DNA of 64,000 bases. It comes from Noviluteimonas sp052115395 (GTDB lineage: Bacteria > Pseudomonadota > Gammaproteobacteria > Xanthomonadales > Xanthomonadaceae). The translations under genes were made by a program, and so were the position numbers. The stretch lies in NCBI GenBank assembly GCA_052115395.1, contig JBFRGO010000001.1. One strand, written 5' to 3'. The first letter of the stretch is position 1. Each line of letters opens with the position of its first letter. Below are positions 57,836 to 64,000 of this stretch, piece after piece. The notes below the pieces were generated by a model. It did no database searches. It saw nothing but the letters and a program-made list of their open reading frames with translations, and was not told where the DNA came from.

Positions 57836-59325
57836 GCCCCCTCCGGCGGTGTGGTTGGAACGACGTTCCATTCGAAGTCGTAATCGAATTGGTCGAAGTA
57901 CAGGTTTCCGCCCCGCCACTCCGCTTCCCCGCGCTGCGAGTCCACGTTGTCGGAACGGAAATGCGTCTTGTGCGGCACGAAGTCGACGCCCCATGCATCG
58001 TTGAAAGCGATGCGCCAGCCGTCGAGCCCGCCCAGGTAGAACCACTCCGTGGCCGGGTCGCCCTTCAGGCGGCCGAAGGTCACGTCCATCGGCACCCATC
58101 CATAGGGTGCGAGGTACACCTGGCCCCAGTCGTGCAGGTTCCAGTAATCGGTCGGCGAGAACATCATTCCCGACTGCCAGCGCGCGGGAATGCCGTTCAG
58201 ACGCAGCAGCGTGATCATCAGCAGCGTCTGCTGGCCGCAGTCGCCGTGGTGCGCGTGCAAGGCGTAATCGCCGATGTTGGGGATCGTCGAATACTCGCGG
58301 GCGCCCGCCCACGGGTATTTGTCGTCGACCAGGGCGAAGAGCTTGCGCGTGATTTCGTAGGGATTCTTTTCGTCGCCGACGGTCTGCTTCGACAAAGCCC
58401 GCATCGCATCGGTGAATTGCACGTGCGGCAATTCCTGCGACAGATACGGCGCCAGGTCGCGCTTTGCCTTCTCGCTCAGCGGCACGACCTTCGACGCATC
58501 GATCTGGTGCGATTGCGCGGAGATCGTCACTTCATAGGTGACGTCGAACTTGGTCGGCTTGCCCTTCTCGGCCTTGCCCTGCAGGTGCATCGTGCGCATC
58601 AGCGCCGATTCGGGCGCGAGATCGCCCCTGGCCGGCATGCTGCCGACCAATTTGATGTCGTCCTGCTGGCCCACGATGTGGCGCGGGAACGGAATCCACG
58701 CATCGATCGTTTCGCCCGCGGGCACGGCATCGGCGTTGACCGTGAGCGTCTGCGTGATGCGGAAGCGTTGCGGCAACACGCTGGACTTGCCACTGGCGAT
58801 CGCGGCGGCGCGCGCTTGCTGGTGGTGCGGATTGAGCGATTCCAGCGGGCTTTCGGTGTATTTCGGCGGCTCCGTACGACGGGCGAGCGCCTCGGGGTTC
58901 AAACGCCACAAATTGCTGACCGAGCGCTGGAAGTAGCGCTTCTGCCCGTCGATGGTCATGTGCTCGAGCGTGTTGTCGGCTTCCCATCGCGCGAACTCAT
59001 CGTCGCGCAGGTCGGGGACCTGCTTCCTGATGTCCGCGCGGACCTTGGCTTCATCGTGCGGGAAGTCCAGGCGGATGCGGCGCATGCGCTCGCGTTCGAA
59101 GGCCAGGGCGCGGGCGGTGTCGGCGGAGACGTTCTTCCGTGCGAGCGCGGCGTCGATGGCGGCGTTGGCGGCCTTGAAGTCGCCGCGGTCGATCATCGCG
59201 ACGATGTCGGGCGGCGCCGGCGGCGGGTCGAAGGCGAAGGCGGCGCCGGCGGCGAGCACGGCGGACAATGCGAGGGACAGCAGCGGCGTTCCCCTGCGCC
59301 ATCGCGCGGAACGGGATGCGGACAT
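57832..59325 (-). CDS. exported transglutaminase-like (papain-fold) protein
   Basis: This 497-residue protein has a signal peptide (about 1-34) and a long N-terminal helical/beta region. The transglutaminase-core domain carries the triad motifs HHGDCGQQTLL (Cys), NLHDWGQVYL (His) and PMDVTFGR (Asp). Such proteins hydrolyse or cross-link peptide amides, and many act on peptidoglycan or exported peptides. It is coupled by ATGA overlap to an Oar-like TonB receptor, which suggests processing of the receptor's ligand. A TTG at 59415 would extend the frame by 30 residues. I prefer MSASRSARW because it gives a clean signal peptide, although its ribosome-binding site is weak. Confidence 0.82.
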   Translation of the reverse strand: MSASRSARWRRGTPLLSLALSAVLAAGAAFAFDPPPAPPDIVAMIDRGDFKAANAAIDAALARKNVSADTARALAFERERMRRIRLDFPHDEAKVRADIRKQVPDLRDDEFARWEADNTLEHMTIDGQKRYFQRSVSNLWRLNPEALARRTEPPKYTESPLESLNPHHQQARAAAIASGKSSVLPQRFRITQTLTVNADAVPAGETIDAWIPFPRHIVGQQDDIKLVGSMPARGDLAPESALMRTMHLQGKAEKGKPTKFDVTYEVTISAQSHQIDASKVVPLSEKAKRDLAPYLSQELPHVQFTDAMRALSKQTVGDEKNPYEITRKLFALVDDKYPWAGAREYSTIPNIGDYALHAHHGDCGQQTLLMITLLRLNGIPARWQSGMMFSPTDYWNLHDWGQVYLAPYGWVPMDVTFGRLKGDPATEWFYLGGLDGWRIAFNDAWGVDFVPHKTHFRSDNVDSQRGEAEWRGGNLYFDQFDYDFEWNVVPTTPPEGA

Positions 59326-59444
59326 CCGGTGGCGACCGATCGTGTCCAAGCGCACTGAACCCCTGCATGTGGGAGCTGCGGAGCGTTGTGTAGCACCAAT
59401 ATGACAGTCGGTCAATAAATTATTCTTCCTTTCCGACGATCGAT

Positions 59445-59456
59445 GAATATATATTC
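59445..59456. promoter_or_regulatory. AT palindrome upstream of the peptide-recycling operon
   Basis: GAATATATATTC is a perfect 12-bp palindrome in otherwise GC-rich DNA, 37 bases before the DUF819 gene. It could be the -10 region and/or an operator for the RpiR-family regulator encoded at the end of this operon. Confidence 0.4.
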
Positions 59457-59492
59457 CAGCCGGCTCCCCACCCGGGAGCGACGGGGGACCCG

Positions 59493-60644
59493 ATGATCCA
59501 GACGGTGTGGCCCTACCTCGCGCTCATGCTCCTGATCGCGGGGGTGTTCCCGATGCTCGAACGCCGCACGCAGTGGCGCGTGTTCTCGGTGATGCCGCCC
59601 ATCGTCATGGTGTATCTGCTGGTCACCGGCCTGTCCGTCGCCGGTGCATGGAAGATCGACGGCGACATCCAGGCTGCGCAGAAGACTTTGATCGCGCAGA
59701 TCCTGCCGGCGATGTTGTTCCTGCTGATGATCCACTGCGACCTGCGCCACATCTTCCGACTGGGCCCGCGCGTGCTTGCGGTGTTCTTCAGCACGACGCT
59801 GTGCTTGTTCGTCGCCTTCGTCTCGACGTATTTCCTGTTCCGCTACGCGTTGCCGCCGAATACCGCATGGCAGCCGCTCGCCGCGTTGTCCGGCAGTTGG
59901 GTCGGCGGTTCGGCGAACCTGGTCGCCGTCGCGCAGGGCGCGGGGCTGTCGGAACAATCCAAGGGACTCGCGCTGCTCACCGATGCGCTCTGCTATTCGG
60001 TGTGGGTGGCGGTGTTGTTCTCGGTCGGTCGCCTCGCGCCGGTCTTCGATCGTTGGACGCGCGCCAAGCCCAGCACCGACATCATCGCGACCGTGCCCGA
60101 GACCGCAGGCCCGATCACGACCGACGCGGTGTTGCTCTGGCTGGGCCTGGCACTCGGCGCAGGCGTGATTTCGCGCGCACTGACGGAATTGCTGCCCGAA
60201 TCGGCCTACGTCAGCGCGACCTCCTACACGATCATGATCGCGACCGGGCTGGGCCTGGTCGTCGCGCACACGCCGCTCGCGCGCTTCCCAGGCTCGTCGA
60301 AGATCGCCAGCGCGCTGCTCATCTTCATCGTCGCGATCCTCGCCTCGCAGAGTAATTTCGAAGGCATCGCATCGGCGCCCTGGTACATCGCCTGCGGCCT
60401 GTCGATCCTGATCATCCACGCGGTCCTGCTGGCGCTGCTGGCCAAGCTCTTCCGTTTCGACCTGTACCTGTGCGGCATTTCCTCGCTCGCCCACGTCGGC
60501 GGCGTGGCGGCCACGCCCGTACTCGCTGCGTCGTATTCCCCTGCCCTCGTCCCCGTGGGCATCCTGCTGGCGTTGCTCGGCTACATCCTCGGCACGGGCT
60601 TCGGCCTGCTCATGGCGCAAGTGCTGGCGCAGTTGCAGCCCTAG
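59493..60644 (+). CDS. DUF819 family membrane permease
   Basis: This 383-residue polytopic protein has about ten membrane segments and matches the DUF819/YjcL family of uncharacterised permeases. Features are ALSGSWVGGSANLVAVAQ in the middle and LAHVGGVAATPVLAASYSP near the end, a symmetric Gly-rich arrangement seen in anion or amino-acid exchangers. GGGGGA precedes the ATG. It is the first gene of an operon with an NlpC/P60 endopeptidase, a dipeptide epimerase and a MurR/RpiR regulator. I infer that it carries peptidoglycan-derived peptides such as L-Ala-D-Glu. Confidence 0.85.
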   Translation: MIQTVWPYLALMLLIAGVFPMLERRTQWRVFSVMPPIVMVYLLVTGLSVAGAWKIDGDIQAAQKTLIAQILPAMLFLLMIHCDLRHIFRLGPRVLAVFFSTTLCLFVAFVSTYFLFRYALPPNTAWQPLAALSGSWVGGSANLVAVAQGAGLSEQSKGLALLTDALCYSVWVAVLFSVGRLAPVFDRWTRAKPSTDIIATVPETAGPITTDAVLLWLGLALGAGVISRALTELLPESAYVSATSYTIMIATGLGLVVAHTPLARFPGSSKIASALLIFIVAILASQSNFEGIASAPWYIACGLSILIIHAVLLALLAKLFRFDLYLCGISSLAHVGGVAATPVLAASYSPALVPVGILLALLGYILGTGFGLLMAQVLAQLQP

Positions 60645-60653
60645 GAGATCCAG

Positions 60654-62063
60654 ATGCGCATTCGTCCCGCCCATTCCCTGATCGCCGCCGCGCTCTTGCT
60701 CGCGCTGGCGCCGGCCTTCGCGCGCGAACCCACGCAGCTCGTGCGTCCGCCCAGCGGTGTCGTCGGCGTGGAAGACGCGCAACTGGATCCGAACTTCTGG
60801 ATCGGCAAGCTCGGTGCCGATGCGAACCGCGTGTTGCTCGACAAGGCCGCGATCGACGCGGCCAACACCGCGATGCGCGCGCAGGATCCGACCCTCCACG
60901 ATCTGTCCGCCCTGCCCGCTTCGATCACCGCGCAGCAGGCGCGCGAGTGGATCCAGGACATGTCCGAGCGTCCGACGCGCACGCTGTACGACGAAAAGCA
61001 CCAGGTGGTTCCCGCGGCGACGCTCGATGGCCTGATCGATGCACTCGCGCTCGATAAGCTCCCCGCGTCGACGCCGACCCGCTTCGCGCTGGTCGTCGAT
61101 CGCGCCGCGCTGCGCACCTTCCCGACGATGTTGCGCGTGTTCTCCAGCGATGACGACACCGACATCGATCGCTTCCAGGAAAGCGCACTGTTCCCCGGCA
61201 CGCCGGTGGCGATCGTGCACGAGAGCCGCGATGGGCAATGGGCCTTCGTGGTCAGCCCGCGGTATCGCGCCTGGGTCGAAAAGAAACACCTTGCGACAGG
61301 CGCGCGCGATGTCGTCCTCGGCTTCCCGCAGCGCACGCCCTTCCGTGTCGTCACCGGCGCGAAGGTGCGGACGGTGTATTCGCCCGAGTTGCCGCAAGGC
61401 TCCGAGCTTTCGCTGGACATGAGCACGCGCCTGCCGCTCGCGAACGCCGCGCCCGACCAGATCGTCAACGGCCAGCATCCGTATTCGTCGTGGATCGTCG
61501 ACCTGCCGGTGCGCGAAGCCGATGGCGCGCTGCGCATCGCACCGACGCTGCTGCAAAAGAACACCGACACGCAGGGCGACTACCTGCCGCTCACCCACGC
61601 CAATATCCTGCGCCAGTCCTTCAAGTTCCTCGGCGAGCGCTACGGCTGGGGCCACGATTACGACGCGCGCGACTGCAGCGGCTTCGTCTCCGACGTCTAC
61701 GCCAGCATGGGCATCCTGATGCCGCGCAACACGCGCGATCAATCCAAGAGCCCGTCCCTGCACAAGACCCTGTTCGACGAGAACAGCACGCGCGAGCAGC
61801 GCGAGGCGACGATCAAGGACCTGCAGACCGGCGACCTGGTCTACATCCCCGGCCACGTGATGATGGTGATCGGCTGGATCGGCGACCAGCCCTACGTCAT
61901 CCACGACACCAACGGCGGCACGATGCGCGCCGCCGACGGCAAGCTGCGTTCGCTGCACCTCAACGGCGTCTCGGTGACGCCGCTGCTGCCGCTGATGTGG
62001 GATGAAACGCACCGCTACGTGGACCGCATGACCAGCGTCGTCCGCGTCGCCACCTCGCACTGA
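60654..62063 (+). CDS. exported SH3/NlpC-P60 endopeptidase (YkfC-like)
   Basis: This 469-residue periplasmic protein has a signal peptide (about 1-23). SH3b-type targeting domains lie at about 140-300. The C-terminal NlpC/P60 catalytic domain (about 315-450) has ARDCSGFVSD (Cys), IPGHVMMVIGW (His) and VIHDTNGG (third polar residue). Family members cut the gamma-D-Glu-meso-diaminopimelate bond in stem peptides and release L-Ala-D-Glu. The next gene is a dipeptide epimerase for exactly that product, which supports the assignment. It starts 9 bases after the DUF819 gene. Confidence 0.9.
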   Translation: MRIRPAHSLIAAALLLALAPAFAREPTQLVRPPSGVVGVEDAQLDPNFWIGKLGADANRVLLDKAAIDAANTAMRAQDPTLHDLSALPASITAQQAREWIQDMSERPTRTLYDEKHQVVPAATLDGLIDALALDKLPASTPTRFALVVDRAALRTFPTMLRVFSSDDDTDIDRFQESALFPGTPVAIVHESRDGQWAFVVSPRYRAWVEKKHLATGARDVVLGFPQRTPFRVVTGAKVRTVYSPELPQGSELSLDMSTRLPLANAAPDQIVNGQHPYSSWIVDLPVREADGALRIAPTLLQKNTDTQGDYLPLTHANILRQSFKFLGERYGWGHDYDARDCSGFVSDVYASMGILMPRNTRDQSKSPSLHKTLFDENSTREQREATIKDLQTGDLVYIPGHVMMVIGWIGDQPYVIHDTNGGTMRAADGKLRSLHLNGVSVTPLLPLMWDETHRYVDRMTSVVRVATSH

Positions 62064-62084
62064 CATCTCCGGGGACCGACTCGC

Positions 62085-63182
62085 ATGAAGATCACCCGCA
62101 TCGAATTCGGCATGCTGCGCGTGCCGCTGAAGACGCCCTTCAAGACCGCGCTGCGCACGGTGGACAAGGTCGAGGACGTCATCGTCAAGATGCACACCGA
62201 CACCGGCCATGTCGGCTACGGCGAGGCGCCGGCCACGGCGGTCATCACCGGCGACACGCACGGCTCGATCATCGAGGCGATCTCGCATTACATCGCGCCG
62301 CGCCTGATCGGCCAGGAGGTCGGCGACCTCAACCGGCTCACGCGCCTGGTGCAGACCTCGATGGAACGCAACACCAGCGCCAAGGCGGCGGTGGAGATCG
62401 CGTTGTACGACCTGTTCGCGCAATCCTTCGACGCACCGCTGTACAAGGTGCTCGGCGGCGGCGATCCGGTGATCACCACCGACATCACCATCAGCGTCGA
62501 CACCATCGACAAGATGGTCGCCGACTCGCTGGCGGCCGTCGAACGCGGTTTCGATTCGCTGAAGATCAAGGTCGGCAAGGAAATCGGCGTGGACATCGAA
62601 CGCGCCAAGGCGATTTACGCCGCCGTCGAAAACCGCGCCCTGCTCCGCCTGGACGCCAACCAGGGCTGGACGGCCAAGCAGGCCGTGCACGCGATCAGCG
62701 CGATGGAAGACGCCGGCATCATCCTGGAACTGGTCGAGCAACCGGTGAAGGCCGCCGACCTGGAAGGCATGCGCTACGTCACCGAACGCGTGCGCACGCC
62801 GATCATGGCCGACGAAAGCGTGTTCGGCCCCGCGCAGGTGATCGATTTGATCCGCATGCACGCGGCCGACATCGTCAACATCAAGTTGATGAAGACCGGC
62901 GGCCTCTCCAACGCCATCCGCATCGCCGACATCGCCGCGCTGCACGGCATCGAGTGCATGATCGGCTGCATGCTCGAATCCTCCATCAGCGTCGCCGCGG
63001 CCGCGCACCTGGCCGTCGCCAAGTCCGATGCGATCACCAAGGTCGACCTCGATGGCCCGTCGCTGAGCCAGTTCAACCCCGTCGACGGCGGCGTGATCTT
63101 CAACGAGTCGGAGATCACGATCACCGACGCACCGGGCCTGGGCATCAAGTCGATCCGCGGCCTCGAACCCATTGCCAGCTGA
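62085..63182 (+). CDS. L-Ala-D/L-Glu epimerase (dipeptide epimerase)
   Basis: This 365-residue enolase-superfamily enzyme is of the YcjG/YkfB type and would epimerise L-Ala-D-Glu to L-Ala-L-Glu so that peptidases can use it. The capping domain is N-terminal. The barrel has LKIKVGKE with the KxK base, LRLDANQGW, VEQPV and MADESVF as metal ligands, and NIKLMKTGG with the second Lys. MIGCMLESSISVAAAAHLA and DLDGPS follow, as in dipeptide epimerases. It has no signal peptide, so it is cytosolic. It lies between the endopeptidase and the regulator. Confidence 0.92.
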   Translation: MKITRIEFGMLRVPLKTPFKTALRTVDKVEDVIVKMHTDTGHVGYGEAPATAVITGDTHGSIIEAISHYIAPRLIGQEVGDLNRLTRLVQTSMERNTSAKAAVEIALYDLFAQSFDAPLYKVLGGGDPVITTDITISVDTIDKMVADSLAAVERGFDSLKIKVGKEIGVDIERAKAIYAAVENRALLRLDANQGWTAKQAVHAISAMEDAGIILELVEQPVKAADLEGMRYVTERVRTPIMADESVFGPAQVIDLIRMHAADIVNIKLMKTGGLSNAIRIADIAALHGIECMIGCMLESSISVAAAAHLAVAKSDAITKVDLDGPSLSQFNPVDGGVIFNESEITITDAPGLGIKSIRGLEPIAS

Positions 63183-63183
63183 C

Positions 63184-64000
63184 ATGAAGCCGTTGCCCAA
63201 GATCCGCGCCGAACGCGAGCAGATGTCCGCGATCGAGCGGCGCATCGCCGATTTCATCCTGGAGAACGCGCAGCTGCTGCGCGACTACTCCTCGCAGCAA
63301 CTCGCCGCGGCGTTGGGCATCAGCCAGTCCAGCGTGGTGAAGTTCAGCCAGAAGCTCGGTTATCGCGGCTACCCGGACCTGAAGTACTCGATCGCCGAAG
63401 CGATGACGCCCGAGCCCGGCGCGGCCGGTGTGCCGGCGGCGGCGGAAGTCCCGGAGCTGATTTCGGGCGATCTGTGGCGCCGCAAGAGCGAAGCCGAAGC
63501 CGAAACGCGCGCGATCAACCCGCCTTCGGCCCTGGAGTACGTCGCCTCCATCCTCGGCCGCGCCAACCGCGTGCTGCTGATCGGCGCGGCCGAAGACAGC
63601 ACGACCGCGCGCGCCTTCGCCTATCGCCTGGCGATGCTCGGCATCGCGAGCGTGCACCATTTCGACTATGCGCACCTGGGCGCGAGCATCGCCGCCTGCC
63701 GCGCCGGCGACGTGCTGCTGGCCATCAGCGAATACGGCAAGCAACCGGCGCTGTGCCAACTGGCGCGCAGCATGCGCGAACGCCAGGGCAAGGTGGTCGC
63801 GATCACGCGGCATTCGTCCAATGCCTTGCGTGCGCACGCGGACATCGCCTTGCTGGTGAGCGGCCAGGACGATCGTCCGCACGTGGCGCCGCTGTTGTAC
63901 CAGGCGGGTGTGCAGCACCTGCTGGATCGCCTGTTCGTCCTGATGTGCGAAGGGCGCGGGGACCGGCTTGCGACGCTGCAGGCGAACCAGGAACGGATCC
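63184..64000 (+). CDS. MurR/RpiR-family transcriptional regulator (truncated by window end)
   Basis: The first 272 codons are present and nearly complete for the family. The N-terminal helix-turn-helix (about 13-75) reads SSQQLAAALGISQSSVVKFS. A SIS sugar-phosphate-binding domain follows (about 115-260: ANRVLLIGAAEDSTTARAFA, ISEYGKQPALCQLARSM). SIS-type regulators sense phosphosugars such as MurNAc 6-phosphate. The start lies 1 base after the epimerase stop. Its place at the end of a peptidoglycan-peptide operon suggests local control of that operon. Confidence 0.9.
   Translation, partial: MKPLPKIRAEREQMSAIERRIADFILENAQLLRDYSSQQLAAALGISQSSVVKFSQKLGYRGYPDLKYSIAEAMTPEPGAAGVPAAAEVPELISGDLWRRKSEAEAETRAINPPSALEYVASILGRANRVLLIGAAEDSTTARAFAYRLAMLGIASVHHFDYAHLGASIAACRAGDVLLAISEYGKQPALCQLARSMRERQGKVVAITRHSSNALRAHADIALLVSGQDDRPHVAPLLYQAGVQHLLDRLFVLMCEGRGDRLATLQANQERI

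Noticed and set aside
59412..63257. 1281-codon minus-strand open frame over the recycling operon
   Set aside because: It is antisense to four genes with clear domains. Its translation is Arg/Asp/Gln-rich and resembles no protein family.
1..64000. tRNA or rRNA genes, prophage or insertion sequences
   Set aside because: No cloverleaf, rRNA-like segment, transposase, integrase or phage structural gene was recognised on either strand by reading. A dedicated search could still find a divergent element.

Overview
The window is high-GC DNA from a gammaproteobacterium of the Xanthomonadaceae, most likely Lysobacter or a close relative. The basis is the gene content: an Entner-Doudoroff operon zwf-pgl-edd-glk-eda, Xanthomonas-type TonB-dependent receptors, an XgtA-like alpha-glucosidase and a giant ESPR-bearing autotransporter. 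No tRNA, rRNA, CRISPR array, insertion sequence or prophage was recognised.

Layout. 1-800: rlmB and the start of a small membrane gene. 830-5840: an accessory stretch with an AT-richer 1123-residue membrane-anchored protein of unknown function, a 21-bp tandem repeat, and two small unknown genes. 6136-9076: an outer-membrane transporter-like protein and a pair of DJ-1/PfpI proteins, one exported and one a GlxA/AraC-type regulator. 9273-20621: one 3782-residue autotransporter. 20814-25185: a LacI-family regulator, RNase R and a QueC-like PP-loop protein.

25186-48616 is a starch/maltodextrin-to-pyruvate locus. It holds three operons and their neighbours: six-hairpin glycosidase - sugar MFS - lipoprotein amylase; alpha-glucosidase - pullulanase/esterase fusion; amylase with a glucodextranase C-terminal domain - sugar porter; a TonB receptor; and zwf-pgl-edd-glk-eda. 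Three near-identical 14-bp palindromes (TGmAwACGTATkCA type) sit in the three divergent promoter regions. They are the best candidates for the operator of the LacI-family protein. In the proposed flow, oligosaccharides enter through the TonB receptor, are trimmed in the periplasm, are taken up by the MFS transporter, are cut to glucose, and are oxidised by the Entner-Doudoroff enzymes.

48742-52844: an exported TPR-like protein, an exported unknown protein, a Tat-type beta-helix protein and an orphan ExbD. 52866-59325: a small membrane protein, a serine hydrolase, an Oar-like TonB receptor and a transglutaminase-like protein. 59493-64000: a putative peptidoglycan-peptide recycling operon (DUF819 permease, NlpC/P60 endopeptidase, dipeptide epimerase, MurR/RpiR regulator).

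The most unusual signal is a ~185-bp structured repeat present three times (5861, 9080, 35297). Each copy lies immediately 3' of a plus-strand gene, in the same orientation. It has three stem-loops, one with a GNRA loop, and the copies differ by compensatory base-pair changes and G-U wobbles that fit a transcribed RNA.
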